Source: Pontibacter chinhatensis
GTDB taxonomy: Bacteria > Bacteroidota > Bacteroidia > Cytophagales > Hymenobacteraceae
DNA length: 64,000 nt
Assembly (NCBI RefSeq): GCF_900113285.1
Contig: NZ_FOOT01000002.1
Location: 558,001 to 622,000, forward strand
Direction: 5' to 3'
How positions within the stretch are numbered: the stretch's first letter is position 1; every line of letters starts with the position of its first letter. The position numbers and the translations under genes are program-made. The notes beneath the pieces are model-generated. The model did no database searches, was not told the origin of the DNA, and saw only the letters and a list, made by a program, of their open reading frames with translations. Positions 17,911 to 27,322 of this stretch are shown piece after piece.

Positions 17911-20019
17911 ATGATATCATTGACAACCCGCTTTAAAATAATACTGTCAGTTCTCGCAGTTATCCTGCTGACCGGCTCTTTTATACTTTATAGAAACGGA
18001 AACAACCCGGATAGCAAAAACGAGATCCTGATAAAAGCACTGATGCAGGGCCTTAACTCGGGGCACTACCAACCTGAGAAGGTAGACGACAGCTTCTCCA
18101 AGAAGGTGTTCAACCTGTACCTGCAGCGCCTGGACTACAACAAGAAGTTTCTGTTGGAGTCGGACGTGCAGCAACTGCGCCAGTACGAAACCGCCATCGA
18201 CGACGAGCTACGTCAGGGTTCCTTCAAGTTTTTCGACCTGTCGGCAGACCTGATAGAGAAGCGCATGAAGGAGTCGCAGGCCTATTACAAGGAAATCCTG
18301 GCCAAGCCTTTCGACTTCACGGTGGAAGAGCAGATTGAACTGGATGGCGAGAAGCTGCCTTTTGCCAAGACTACCGAAGAGCTGAAGGAAGCCTGGCGCA
18401 AGCAACTGAAATACCAGACCCTCGTGCGCCTGGTAAGTATGCAGGAAGACCAGCAGAAGGCGCTGGAGAAAGATCCGAAGGCCAAGCAGAAAACATTTGA
18501 GGAGTTGGAGAAAGAGGCCCGTGAGAAAGTGAACAAGACGTACGAGGACCTGTACCAGCGCCTTGCCCAGATTAACCGCGACGACCGCCGCGCTACTTAC
18601 ATCAACGCTGTAACCAACGTATACGACCCGCACACAGGATACTTCCCGCCAAAAGCCAAAGCTGATTTCGACATCAACTTTACCGGCCGCCTGGAGGGTA
18701 TCGGTGCCTCGCTGCAGGAAAAAGACGGACAGATACGCGTGATGGAGATAGTGCCGGGCAGCCCATCGTACCTGCAGGGCGAGCTGAAGCCGGGTGACGC
18801 CATCCAGAAAGTAGCCCAGGGCGCTGAAGACCCTGTGCTGGTGGAAGGTATGCGCATTGATGACGCCATTCAGCTAATTCGCGGTAAAAAAGGCACCGAA
18901 GTACGCCTCACAGTTAAAAAGCCAGACGGCTCTACCAAGGTTATCCCGATTATCCGCGACGTGATTGTGTTTGAGGAGACTTACGCCCAGTCTGCCCTGA
19001 TTGAGGACAAGGATAAGATTGGTTACATTAAGCTGCCAGGTTTCTACGCCGACTTCGAAAACAAAAACGGCCGCTTCAGCGGTGCCGATGTGAAGCAGGA
19101 AGTGGAGAAACTGAAAAGTGCTGGCATGAAAGGCCTGATTCTGGACCTTCGTAACAATGGCGGTGGCTCACTGGCCGATGCCGTGGAAATGGCTGGTCTG
19201 TTTATCGAGCAAGGCCCGGTGGTGCAGGTAAAAACTGCCTCTGGCAAAGCCGTTGTGCTTGACGACCGCGACACGCAGGTGCAGTACGGTGGCCCGCTGG
19301 TGATTATGGTAAACTCAAACAGCGCCTCTGCCTCCGAGATTCTTGCCGCCGCCATGCAGGACTACAAGCGCGCCGTTATTGTGGGTAGCCCAACTTTTGG
19401 CAAAGGCACTGTGCAGCAGTTCTTTGAGCTGGATGAGGCCCTGCCGGCGCAGTTTAACCCTTACAAGCCATTCGGCGCCCTTAAACTGACAACCCAGAAA
19501 TTCTACCGCATCAACGGCGGCACCACGCAGCTGCGCGGCGTAACGCCGGATGTAACGCTTCCGGATGCTTACGCTTACCTGGAGTTCGGCGAGAAGGAGC
19601 AGGATTACGCGCTGCCTTTCGACGAAATTGCCCCTGCCAAGTATAAACCATGGAATAGTGGTAAACTGAACGTGACGCAGGTGAAGGCAAGCAGCCAGAA
19701 ACGTGTGGCCAAAAATGAGAGCTTCCAGTTGATTAAGCAGAGCGCCGAGCGCCTGAAGAAGCAGGCGGATAACACCACCCGCTCCCTGCAACTGGAAAAG
19801 TATAAAGCAGAGGAGAAAAAAGCTGAAGCTGAGGCCAAGCGCCTGGAGGAGGCGCAGAAGCAACTGCCGGTGCTCAACGTGAAGCGCCTGCAGCAGGACC
19901 TGCAAGCCCTTGGCAGCGACACGGCTAAACTGGCCCGCAACAAGGAGTTCATCAAGAGCCTGGAGCAGGATGTGCACCTGGAGGAAGCAGTTGCCATCAT
20001 TCAGGAAGATTTGAAATAA
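17911..20019 (+). CDS. prc: Carboxy-terminal processing (tail-specific) protease, S41 family
   Basis: A 702-residue periplasmic S41A protease. Residues about 8-28 are an N-terminal signal/anchor helix (FKIILSVLAVILLTGSFILY). A Tsp-type helical domain follows, then a PDZ domain (FTGRLEGIGASL to RLTVKKPDG). The Ser-Lys catalytic core has Ser473 in NSNSASASEI and Lys498 in TFGKGTVQ, matching Ser430 and Lys455 of E. coli Prc. The charged C-terminal tail is coiled-coil-like (KAEAEAKRLEEAQKQ). It trims C-termini of envelope proteins. It is followed by its own terminator and gamma-glutamyltransferase. Confidence 0.94.
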   Translation: MISLTTRFKIILSVLAVILLTGSFILYRNGNNPDSKNEILIKALMQGLNSGHYQPEKVDDSFSKKVFNLYLQRLDYNKKFLLESDVQQLRQYETAIDDELRQGSFKFFDLSADLIEKRMKESQAYYKEILAKPFDFTVEEQIELDGEKLPFAKTTEELKEAWRKQLKYQTLVRLVSMQEDQQKALEKDPKAKQKTFEELEKEAREKVNKTYEDLYQRLAQINRDDRRATYINAVTNVYDPHTGYFPPKAKADFDINFTGRLEGIGASLQEKDGQIRVMEIVPGSPSYLQGELKPGDAIQKVAQGAEDPVLVEGMRIDDAIQLIRGKKGTEVRLTVKKPDGSTKVIPIIRDVIVFEETYAQSALIEDKDKIGYIKLPGFYADFENKNGRFSGADVKQEVEKLKSAGMKGLILDLRNNGGGSLADAVEMAGLFIEQGPVVQVKTASGKAVVLDDRDTQVQYGGPLVIMVNSNSASASEILAAAMQDYKRAVIVGSPTFGKGTVQQFFELDEALPAQFNPYKPFGALKLTTQKFYRINGGTTQLRGVTPDVTLPDAYAYLEFGEKEQDYALPFDEIAPAKYKPWNSGKLNVTQVKASSQKRVAKNESFQLIKQSAERLKKQADNTTRSLQLEKYKAEEKKAEAEAKRLEEAQKQLPVLNVKRLQQDLQALGSDTAKLARNKEFIKSLEQDVHLEEAVAIIQEDLK

Positions 20020-20040
20020 GACAGCGCATACCTTAACAAG

Positions 20041-20074
20041 AACGCCAGCTATTGCAGATAGCTGGCGTTTTTTT
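20041..20074 (+). terminator. Terminator after prc
   Basis: AACGCCAGCTA (20041-20051) pairs with TAGCTGGCGTT (20059-20069), followed by TTTTT. Confidence 0.88.
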
Positions 20075-20108
20075 ATATCTTAAGCATCCAAACATCAACC
20101 ATATACTT

Positions 20109-21833
20109 ATGCACTTCAAAGCCATCCCTAAAGCATGGTTCCTGCTGCATTTCCTGCTGCCAGCATTGCTAAATAGCTGCGCTACCAAACCAGTCAAGGA
20201 AGCACCCACAGCAGCCGCAAGAGGCCTGATAACCGCGCAAGCCATGGTGGTATCCGCCCACCCCGACGCCTCGCGCATCGGCACCGAAGTCCTGCGCAAG
20301 GGCGGCAATGCTTACGACGCGGCCATCGCAACGCAGTTTGCACTGGCAGTGGCTTTTCCGGAGGCAGGGAACATTGGTGGTGGCGGCTTTATGGTGGCCA
20401 GAAGCGCCAGCGGCGAAGTGGCTACCCTCGACTTCAGGGAAACAGCCCCGGCGAAGGCCTCTGAAACCATGTACCAGGACAGCCTTGGCAATGTGGTAGA
20501 GGGCCTGAGCACCAGAGGACACCTGGCGGCGGGTGTTCCGGGTTCGGTAGATGGCATGGTGAAGATACACGAGAAGTTTGGTTCGTTGCCCTGGGCAGAA
20601 CTGGTGCAGCCAGCCGTAGACCTGGCCCGTAATGGCGTGGTACTGACCGAGCGGGAAGCCCGGGGCCTGAACAACACAAAAGAGGCATTTCTTAAAAACA
20701 ACAAGCACCTCCCCTACCTGGTGCGTGAGCAGGAGTGGAAGGCTGGAGACACCCTCCGCCACCCTAACCTGGCCCGCACACTGGAGCGCATCCGCGACAA
20801 AGGCCGTGAGGGCTTCTACGCCGGCGAAACGGCCGATTTAATCGTGAAAGAGATGCAGCGCGGGAACGGTATCATGACCCATCAGGACCTGGCCAACTAT
20901 ACTTCCGTTTGGCGCAAACCCGTGATTGGGAATTACAAAGGCTATAAAGTTATCTCGATAGGCCCGCCGTCGAGCGGTGGCGTGGCCTTGATGCAATTGC
21001 TTAAAATGGTGGAGCCCTATGACCTTAGAAAGTATGGCTGGCAGAGCACGGAAACCATTCAGATTATGACGGAGGCCGAGCGCCGCGTATACGCCGACCG
21101 CGCCACCTACCTGGGCGACCCGGACTTTGTGCACGTGCCGGTTGAGGAACTGCTGGATGAGGACTACCTGAAAAGCCGCATGAGCACCATGACACTGGCA
21201 CAGGCCACCCCTTCTTCCGAAGTAAAAGCTGGTCAGGTGCCCGTGTTTGAAAGCGAGGAAACAACCCACTTCAGCATTGTAGATCCGGCCGGCAACGCTG
21301 TCTCCATCACCACCACCATTAACGGCAGCTACGGCTCCTATGTGGTGGTAGAAGGGGCTGGGTTTCTGCTCAACAACGAAATGGACGATTTCAGCTCAAA
21401 GCCGGGTGTACCGAATATGTACGGGCTGGTGGGCGGCAAAGCCAACGCCATAGAGCCAAACAAGCGCATGCTCAGTGCCATGACGCCCACCATATTGGAG
21501 AAAGACGGTAAGCTGTTTATGGTCGTGGGTACACCCGGCGGGTCCACCATCATCACCTCCATTTTCCAGACCATCCTGAACGTGCTGGAGCATGACATGA
21601 CCATGCAGCAGGCCGTGGCCGCACCCCGTTTCCACCACCAATGGCTACCCGACGAGATACAGCACACCGCCGACGCTATACCCGCTCCGGTACGCGCTGC
21701 ACTGCAAAGCAAAGGCTATACTTTACGGCAGCGCGGGCAGTATGGCCGCGTGGACGCCATATTAGTGCTGCCTGATGGGAAGCTGGAAGGTGGTGCCGAT
21801 CCGCGTGGGGACGATGTGGCAGCCGGTTTCTAA
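20109..21833 (+). CDS. ggt: Gamma-glutamyltransferase (glutathione hydrolase), lipoprotein
   Basis: The enzyme cleaves the gamma-glutamyl bond of glutathione and similar thiols. I start it at the ATG at 20109, giving signal MHFKAIPKAWFLLHFLLPALLNSC with a lipobox; an upstream ATG lies inside the prc terminator. The self-cleavage Thr is residue 386 in EETTHFSIVD, exposing the N-terminal nucleophile of the small subunit. The large-subunit GGNAYDAAIATQFALAV and GGGGFMVAR, and the small-subunit NNEMDDFSSKPG and GTPGGSTIITS, are all present. As the window also encodes BshA, an exported role in thiol or peptide recycling rather than glutathione itself is plausible. Confidence 0.93.
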   Translation: MHFKAIPKAWFLLHFLLPALLNSCATKPVKEAPTAAARGLITAQAMVVSAHPDASRIGTEVLRKGGNAYDAAIATQFALAVAFPEAGNIGGGGFMVARSASGEVATLDFRETAPAKASETMYQDSLGNVVEGLSTRGHLAAGVPGSVDGMVKIHEKFGSLPWAELVQPAVDLARNGVVLTEREARGLNNTKEAFLKNNKHLPYLVREQEWKAGDTLRHPNLARTLERIRDKGREGFYAGETADLIVKEMQRGNGIMTHQDLANYTSVWRKPVIGNYKGYKVISIGPPSSGGVALMQLLKMVEPYDLRKYGWQSTETIQIMTEAERRVYADRATYLGDPDFVHVPVEELLDEDYLKSRMSTMTLAQATPSSEVKAGQVPVFESEETTHFSIVDPAGNAVSITTTINGSYGSYVVVEGAGFLLNNEMDDFSSKPGVPNMYGLVGGKANAIEPNKRMLSAMTPTILEKDGKLFMVVGTPGGSTIITSIFQTILNVLEHDMTMQQAVAAPRFHHQWLPDEIQHTADAIPAPVRAALQSKGYTLRQRGQYGRVDAILVLPDGKLEGGADPRGDDVAAGF

Positions 21834-21847
21834 ACTATACTTTCGGC

Positions 21848-22234
21848 CTACTTCCGCTTCTGGATAAAGCCGGCCACATACACACCTACAGCGGCTAAAC
21901 CCGTTAAAGTCATAAGCCCGAAGACACTGGCCCTGCGCCGGAGTACTTCGGGCTTAAATTTTTGCTTCGCCTCCTGCGACGGCGCAATGGCTTTGGACAA
22001 AAGTATACCTGTCATCACACTCAGCAGCGAGGTCATTCCTACCGCCGCGTGCGCCACATTCTGGTTGCCTGCTTTTATACCTGAACTGAGCAGTAGCAAG
22101 GCCCCTCCGGTTAGCGGCGGGATAAGCGCCGTTTTCGGCCTGTTCTCGTTCAGAAAATAACTGGTGAGGCCCGCTCCTATCAGAACAGCGGCATGTGTGT
22201 TGTTGGCTATGTCTGGTCTGTCTACGATGTTCAT
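21848..22234 (-). CDS. Small four-helix membrane protein
   Basis: A 128-residue protein with about four hydrophobic segments (HAAVLIGAGLTSYF, IPPLTGGALLLLSSGI, VAHAAVGMTSLLSVMTGILL, VFGLMTLTGLAAVGVYVAGF) and a basic C-terminus (IQKRK). Its size and Gly-rich helices recall TMEM14-like or other small Bacteroidetes membrane families, but I cannot assign it. It ends 14 bases from the convergent ggt stop codon. Confidence 0.6.
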   Translation of the reverse strand: MNIVDRPDIANNTHAAVLIGAGLTSYFLNENRPKTALIPPLTGGALLLLSSGIKAGNQNVAHAAVGMTSLLSVMTGILLSKAIAPSQEAKQKFKPEVLRRRASVFGLMTLTGLAAVGVYVAGFIQKRK

Positions 22235-22259
22235 CTGAAGTATAAATTTTATACTTTGT
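22232..22259. repeat. Inverted pair of the AAGTATAA word
   Basis: AAGTATAAA is followed almost at once by TTTATACTTT, forming a tight palindrome directly upstream of the small membrane-protein gene. Further TATACTT words lie at about 22283 and 22383 in the same gap. There are no other features in the roughly 280 bases before the next gene. Confidence 0.65.
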
Positions 22260-22518
22260 TTACCGCCAACAGCCCTGCTTGGTTATACTTTCTAGCCTCA
22301 GAACCTCCCTCTCCCACCGTAGTCAGAGCTGGTAAAATCGTCTTTAGGAGGCCTCTAAAAAGCACCCTCAACGCACCTTTTTTATACTTTGCTGCATCCG
22401 AAATAAAAACCAAAGTCACAATTACAACTTATTGATTTTCAGCGTTTTAAAATGATTGAAAAGCATGCTTTTTCCTGCTTTTTTGCAACTGATAAAGCCT
22501 CCGGATTGTTCTGTATAC

Positions 22519-23547
22519 ATGAAAGAGAGAGATGAAGAAAACGTGCTTTCCCTCTATCCGGAGGAGGCACAAAACACCGATAAACTATCGCAGAAATCCA
22601 TACCTGCACAAGTGTTTCTGAATTACTTTTTTGCGATAAATTACCACATTCAGAACTCCGGCACCATGGCGCCGGGGCAACTGCCTATTTTGCATGAGCA
22701 GCGGCCGGAGCTGACCGATCAGGACCTGGAGGCGATAAAGAAACTACTGTTGAACAGTTGGAGTACCGAGTACGCGCTGCGGGCCACTGCCGAGCTGGGT
22801 GACGAGGAGTACATGCGCAATGCCCTGCACTGGACGTTCCCACAGGCCTATTACGCCGTTTACGCCGGCCTTCAGGCCTTCCTGTATACCCGCGGCCTGA
22901 AAACCAACAACGAAGGGTGGGTGCTGCGCGAGGCTGGTCGGCTGGTTGTGAAGAACGCCTATCCACGGGCCATTGGCTTTTACGCCTCCGGCCATTACGA
23001 TGACTTTAACGTGCACCGCCTGCCCTTGGCGCACTACAAACCCGGGCTGCAGATAGCGGGCAAGGAACTGGAGGCGCAGTCGCAGATAGGGCAGTTTTTG
23101 CGCACCACGCGGCGCATGAAGGCCAAAGCGGTACGACAGGCTGTGCAGGCTAACCTGGCTACGGCTATCCGCAGCAGCAAAACAGGCGATGTGTTGCAGA
23201 AATTCGGGCCGCAGCACTGGCAGCAGCTTACCTGGCGCATGGGCTATACCACCGTGTTCGACCTGATGGCACGCCTGCGCATTTCGAGCACGCACCGCGA
23301 GATCGCGCGCTTTGTGCAGGCCGAGATCGACTTTAAGCTGTTCCACGAGTCGCTGCTGCAGATTGTCGGCTATCTCAACGGCATCCATGAGTGCTTTGTG
23401 GCTCAGGCTATGGGCTTGCAGAAGTATGAGGAGTACGTACAGGAACTGCCTGCTTACCTGCAACGCTCGTTTGTAGAGGCAAGGCTGCAGCAACAGATAA
23501 AGCCGCTGCTTGGCAAAGAGGATTACGATCTGGGCCAGGCTGCCTAA
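22519..23547 (+). CDS. Uncharacterised helical protein with a HEPN-like segment
   Basis: I choose the ATG at 22519 (MKERDEENVL, 342 residues); an ATG at 22456 adds 21 residues that do not look like a signal. The protein is soluble and almost all helical. The stretch WTFPQAYYAVYAGLQAFLYTRG is the kind of helix that opens HEPN domains (AYYAxxxAxxAxL). RISSTH further on has the R-x4-H spacing of HEPN nucleases, although the distance between the two is longer than usual. The C-terminal third (VQAEIDFKLFHESLLQIVGYLNGIHECF) is another helix pair. No minimal nucleotidyltransferase or other antitoxin partner is adjacent. The function is unknown. Confidence 0.6.
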   Translation: MKERDEENVLSLYPEEAQNTDKLSQKSIPAQVFLNYFFAINYHIQNSGTMAPGQLPILHEQRPELTDQDLEAIKKLLLNSWSTEYALRATAELGDEEYMRNALHWTFPQAYYAVYAGLQAFLYTRGLKTNNEGWVLREAGRLVVKNAYPRAIGFYASGHYDDFNVHRLPLAHYKPGLQIAGKELEAQSQIGQFLRTTRRMKAKAVRQAVQANLATAIRSSKTGDVLQKFGPQHWQQLTWRMGYTTVFDLMARLRISSTHREIARFVQAEIDFKLFHESLLQIVGYLNGIHECFVAQAMGLQKYEEYVQELPAYLQRSFVEARLQQQIKPLLGKEDYDLGQAA

Positions 23548-23570
23548 GTTATACTTTCCTTCTTTCTTTA

Positions 23571-23606
23571 AACTCCTGCAGGTGTATACTTGCAGGAGTT
23601 TTTTAT
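23571..23606 (+). terminator. Terminator with the TATACTT word in its loop
   Basis: AACTCCTGCA (23571-23580) pairs with TGCAGGAGTT (23591-23600) and is followed by TTTTTA. The 10-base loop contains TATACT. Confidence 0.85.
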
Positions 23607-23891
23607 TGACCGGTGATGAAGCGGAATAAACAGATAATCATGATTTCATACTTTTTATAAGGCTCCCATACTTTCGAAGTGAGACTCTTTCACAATACTG
23701 GAATTTATACTTCTTTATACTTCAACAAAAGCTCAATATCATCATCAACTTCCAGTACACACCTAAAACAAGAACACGTTAATCATATAAATCCGTTAAA
23801 TCACTTTAAATCACCGGTCCTCTTTAAAAGCTGCCGATTATTTCCGAATTTTGCAGCTTGATTTTTAGACATCACTTATAGTATAAATCGC
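23607..23891. other. AT-rich gap upstream of lysS
   Basis: After the terminator this stretch is AT-rich, with three AAGTATAA-type words near 23707, 23718 and 23880. It has no convincing gene or RNA structure. The lysS promoter should lie in its right part. Confidence 0.5.
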
Positions 23892-25436
23892 ATGCAACTG
23901 AGCGAACAGGAATTGCGCCGCCGCCATGAGCGCGAAGAGCTGGAGAAAATGGGCATCAACCCGTATCCATCTGAGACATTTGAAGTTACGGCAACTGCCA
24001 AGGAGATAAAGGAGAATTACGATAAGGAGAAGAACAACTACCAGGAAGTAACGCTGGCCGGCCGCCTGATGAGCCGCCGCATTATGGGCAAGGCCTCCTT
24101 TGCCGAGCTGATGGACAGCACCGGCCGTATCCAGATCTATGTCTCCCGCGACGACATTGCGCCGGGCGAGAACAAGGACCTGTACAACACTGTGTTCAAG
24201 AAGATGCTCGACATCGGTGACTTTATCGGGATAAAAGGCTATGCTTTCGTAACGCAGGTGGGCGAGATCTCCGTGCACGTAAACGAGCTGACGGTGCTGG
24301 CCAAATCGCTGCGCCCGCTACCGATTGTAAAGCGCGAGATCGATGAGAATGGCAATGAGATTGTGCACGACGGCTTCACCGACCCGGAGCTGCGTTACCG
24401 CCAGCGCTACGTAGACCTGATCGTGAACCCGCACGTGCGCGAGACTTTCAAGAAGCGTACGCAGCTGGTGAGCACCATGCGCAACTTCCTGTCCGAGAAA
24501 GGCTACCTGGAGGTGGAAACGCCTATCCTGCAGCCTATCCACGGTGGCGCGGCGGCCCGTCCGTTTAAAACGCACCACAACACGCTGGACATGACGCTGT
24601 ACCTGCGCATCGCCAACGAGTTATACTTAAAGCGCCTGATTGTGGGTGGTTTTGATGGCGTGTTCGAGTTTGCCAAAGACTTCCGCAACGAGGGCATGAG
24701 CCGCTTCCATAACCCGGAGTTTACGGTGATGGAGCTCTACGTGACCTACAAAGACTACAACTGGATGATGGAGCTGGTGGAGGAAATGGTGGAGAAAGTA
24801 GCCCTTGCCCTGCACGGTAAAACGGAAGTACAGGTAGGCGAGAATGTTATCAACTTTGCCCGCCCCTGGAAGCGCTATACTATGTTTGAGGCCATCGAGC
24901 ACTTCACCAAGATCGACATCTCCAACATGGAGGAGGCCGAACTGCGCCAGACAGCAGAGAAATTGGGCATCCGCACCGACTCTACCATGGGCAAGGCCAA
25001 ACTCATCGACGAGATCTTTGGTGAGACAACCGAGCCATACCTGATTCAGCCAACCTTTATCACCGATTATCCGGTGGAGATGAGCCCGCTGGCCAAGAAG
25101 CACCGCAGCAAGCCAGGCCTGGTGGAGCGCTTTGAGGCAATCTGTAACGGTAAGGAAATCTGCAACGCTTTCTCGGAGCTGAACGACCCGGTGGATCAGC
25201 GTTCCCGTTTTGAGGAGCAGCTGGAGCTTGCCCGCCGCGGCGACGTGGAGGCCATGGCCCTGGACGAGGACTTCCTGCGCGCCCTGGAGTACGGCATGCC
25301 GCCAACCGCCGGCTTAGGCGTTGGTATCGACCGTCTGTCGATGATCATGACCAACTCTAACTCCATACAGGATGTGCTGTTCTTCCCACAGATGAAGCCG
25401 GAGAAACACGATAAAAAAGAAGAAGAGCAGCAGTAA
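23892..25436 (+). CDS. lysS: Lysyl-tRNA synthetase, class II
   Basis: A 514-residue class II synthetase that charges tRNA-Lys in the cytoplasm. The N-terminal OB fold for anticodon binding spans about 45-145 ([22 protein letters not shown], cited for position). Motif 2 is the [20 protein letters not shown] region. Motif 3 is [12 protein letters not shown] near the end. The [21 protein letters not shown] stretch before them is diagnostic for LysS. Length is normal, with a short acidic-basic tail. It is followed by a terminator and is monocistronic. Confidence 0.97.
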   Translation: MQLSEQELRRRHEREELEKMGINPYPSETFEVTATAKEIKENYDKEKNNYQEVTLAGRLMSRRIMGKASFAELMDSTGRIQIYVSRDDIAPGENKDLYNTVFKKMLDIGDFIGIKGYAFVTQVGEISVHVNELTVLAKSLRPLPIVKREIDENGNEIVHDGFTDPELRYRQRYVDLIVNPHVRETFKKRTQLVSTMRNFLSEKGYLEVETPILQPIHGGAAARPFKTHHNTLDMTLYLRIANELYLKRLIVGGFDGVFEFAKDFRNEGMSRFHNPEFTVMELYVTYKDYNWMMELVEEMVEKVALALHGKTEVQVGENVINFARPWKRYTMFEAIEHFTKIDISNMEEAELRQTAEKLGIRTDSTMGKAKLIDEIFGETTEPYLIQPTFITDYPVEMSPLAKKHRSKPGLVERFEAICNGKEICNAFSELNDPVDQRSRFEEQLELARRGDVEAMALDEDFLRALEYGMPPTAGLGVGIDRLSMIMTNSNSIQDVLFFPQMKPEKHDKKEEEQQ

Positions 25437-25458
25437 CACTAGTCTCCTATACATAAAA

Positions 25459-25490
25459 AGCGGCCTGCTAAAGTATAGCAGGCCGCTATT
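25459..25490 (+). terminator. Terminator after lysS with AAGTA loop
   Basis: AGCGGCCTGCTA (25459-25470) pairs with TAGCAGGCCGCT (25476-25487). The loop and stem edge together spell AAGTATA, another case of the iterated word inside a terminator. Confidence 0.8.
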
Positions 25491-25512
25491 GTTTTATACT
25501 TTCAAGTGGCTT

Positions 25513-25932
25513 CTACATAGCCGGCGGGATATCATTGGCGTTGCGCGTGCTGCTACCGGTATCCTCATAAGGGCTTCTCTTGGCGTTTCCATCGGTTTGG
25601 TTGCCGGACTTCAGTTTGCTTGTCCAGTCAGATACCTTATCCTTGGTAGTGGTGTAGCCTTTGTTTACCTGGCCTCCCAGCTTTGTGGCCTGATCGGATA
25701 CTTTTCGGCGCATCGTGGTGCCTTTATCGGGAGCCAGTAAAACGCCAGCCAAGGCACCGGCAGCGGCACCGGCCAGCAAGCCAAGGGCTACCGCACCACT
25801 GCCTCCGCTGCTATTTTTCCCTTTGCTTTTCTTGTGTTCCGGGCTCTGCTGCCTTATTTGTCGCACTGACTCCTGAGCAGTATAATTTGATTTGTTCTCT
25901 CCAAGCGAGCGGCATTCCATGTGCGTTCTCAT
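25513..25932 (-). CDS. YtxH-like membrane protein (copy 1)
   Basis: A 139-residue protein. A polar, basic N-terminus (to about 45) leads into a Gly/Ala-rich membrane helix AVALGLLAGAAAGALAGVLLAPDKG, the YtxH signature of one short span ending in LLAPxxG. A hydrophilic tail rich in Lys, Thr and Ser follows. YtxH proteins are general-stress-induced in Bacillus and of unknown biochemistry. Two more YtxH-like genes follow to the right on the same strand, making a local family. The start codon is uncertain. Confidence 0.75.
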   Translation of the reverse strand: MRTHMECRSLGENKSNYTAQESVRQIRQQSPEHKKSKGKNSSGGSGAVALGLLAGAAAGALAGVLLAPDKGTTMRRKVSDQATKLGGQVNKGYTTTKDKVSDWTSKLKSGNQTDGNAKRSPYEDTGSSTRNANDIPPAM

Positions 25933-26027
25933 AGCTGATTCTGATTTATTTAAACATAAAAGCCTTCCTCAGAAGGCAAAACTATACCTACCTTAACGCA
26001 AGCAGGCTGTTATAGGTTAGCGCAAAC

Positions 26028-26061
26028 AAAAACGCCTGCTCCTTTCGGAACAGGCGTTTTT
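26028..26061 (-). terminator. Terminator hairpin downstream of YtxH copy 2
   Basis: AAAAACGCCTG (26028-26038) and CAGGCGTTTTT (26051-26061) form a stem with A/T runs on both sides. On the minus strand it ends transcription from the gene at 26151-26561. Confidence 0.75.
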
Positions 26062-26150
26062 GCGGGCCTTGCCTCAACCTCCTCAGCGAGCCTGGCTTAC
26101 TGCCACAGCTCAGGTTAAGGCGCTATCCCTAATAAAAGACAGGCTTCCGC

Positions 26151-26561
26151 TTATGCGTTACCGCCTGTGGTTCCAGTAGTGTTGCCTGAGCCTCCTCCTG
26201 TAGTAGATGAGCCGCCTGTGCTTGTTTGGCTGCCCGTAGAGGAAGTCGTGCTACCTGAAGACGAAGATGTACCGCCTGTAGCTGTGGAGCCAGTGCTGGC
26301 GCTCTTGTTGGCACCAGTGTTGTCACCGGCTGCGCTGCTACCTTCGCCCGATTTGCCGAACTTTTCGCTGCTCATCTTCTTTATCTCCTCCAGGCCATCC
26401 TGAAGATTCTTCTCCAGGTCTTTGCTCATTTTGCCAGCCCATTTTTTGATGCTGCTACGGGTAACCTCACCTGTGTCAGGAGCCATCAGCAAACCTGCTA
26501 TCACACCTGCACTGGCACCAGCCAGCATGGCCAGCAAAACTTTTCCGCTATTGTCTTTCAT
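26151..26561 (-). CDS. YtxH-like membrane protein with Ser/Thr/Gly-rich tail (copy 2)
   Basis: The 136-residue product starts MKDNSGKVLLAMLAGASAG and has the short YtxH span LLAMLAGASAGVIAGLLMAPDTG at 9-31, then a charged amphipathic stretch (WAGKMSKDLEKNLQDGLEEIKKM). From about residue 75 to the end it is low complexity, nearly all Ser, Thr, Gly and Asn (SSSSGSTTSSTGSQTSTGG). Such tails are typical of secreted or surface-exposed spacers, yet here they follow a single span with no signal peptide. The tail makes opposite-strand reading frames look long, but these are not genes. Confidence 0.75.
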   Translation of the reverse strand: MKDNSGKVLLAMLAGASAGVIAGLLMAPDTGEVTRSSIKKWAGKMSKDLEKNLQDGLEEIKKMSSEKFGKSGEGSSAAGDNTGANKSASTGSTATGGTSSSSGSTTSSTGSQTSTGGSSTTGGGSGNTTGTTGGNA

Positions 26562-26709
26562 AGTCTTTTATGTTAATAATCTATTTTAAATCTACTTTAT
26601 CAGTATAATAACGGCTTATACAGCATTAAGTTATATATATACTATGAGATTCTATTATAGTTACCTAAAAATCCAGAAAAATTTTTACTTTAAGACGGAA
26701 GGTGCTGCC

Positions 26710-27135
26710 TTACCAGCTAAAGTTCATGTCGGAGAGCATGCGCTTTATCTCGTCGCGCGTTTTGCCCATTCTGGCCTGTAGCCGGTCCAGCAGCTCATGC
26801 TCGCGGCCCTTGTCGTAGCGGAGGTCTTCTTCGGTCAGCTCACCGTAGTTCTGCTTCATCTGGCGTTTTACGTCCTCCCAGGATCCGTGCATCACCAGGT
26901 CATACTCTTCCTGGGGTTTGGTGCCGGTGTTCTTTCCGCTCCCCTTCAGGTTTGAGGTCCATCGCTTCACGCTGCTGTTCACTTCGTCGCTGGCGCGGTT
27001 AAGCTGTCGCATCAGCTCGTCGCGGGTATCACGTCCATTTTTAGGAGCCAGCAGCACTCCCGCCGCTACGCCTAACCCAATACCCGCCAGGGTAGCCACC
27101 AGTATTTTATCGCTGTCTTTATCGATCTGATTCAT
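26710..27135 (-). CDS. YtxH-like membrane protein (copy 3)
   Basis: From the ATG at 27135 (MNQIDKDSDKILVATLAGIGLG) the protein has one YtxH-type span ending GVLLAPKNGRDTRDEL. A cytoplasmic amphipathic region (LNRASDEVNSSVKRWTSNLK) and a second half (YDLVMHGSWEDVKRQMKQNYGELTEEDLRY) follow. That second half matches the CsbD-like stress domain pattern (W..vKg..k..wG.lTddDl) by eye. The C-terminal EHELLDRLQARMGKTRDEIKRML fits CsbD-type proteins as well. So this copy looks like a YtxH-CsbD fusion, both parts stress-associated. Confidence 0.75.
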   Translation of the reverse strand: MNQIDKDSDKILVATLAGIGLGVAAGVLLAPKNGRDTRDELMRQLNRASDEVNSSVKRWTSNLKGSGKNTGTKPQEEYDLVMHGSWEDVKRQMKQNYGELTEEDLRYDKGREHELLDRLQARMGKTRDEIKRMLSDMNFSW

Positions 27136-27222
27136 AGTTCTCATATTTTGCATTTGTTAAGTGGAAGTATACGCTTTAAACAGATCATACCAAAAGACAG
27201 GCTGTGTCCGTTTAAATTTCTA

Positions 27223-27230
27223 TATTTTTG
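27223..27230 (+). promoter_or_regulatory. Possible -7 box for the Kazal lipoprotein gene
   Basis: TATTTTTG at 27223-27230 matches the Bacteroidetes -7 pattern TAnnTTTG about 90 bases before the ATG. I see no good TTTG at the -33 position. Confidence 0.35.
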
Positions 27231-27322
27231 TACTCGCAGATACATACGGGACGAGCCGATACAGGTTGATACAGAAGCCCCTTTCTGCCATATACGTAGA
27301 TATTTTTAACCAAACCTAAACT

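Noticed and set aside
26167..26403. Pro/Val-rich open frame opposite the Ser/Thr/Gly-rich tail
   Set aside because: It is the antisense shadow of the low-complexity YtxH tail, has no start context and fits no known protein.
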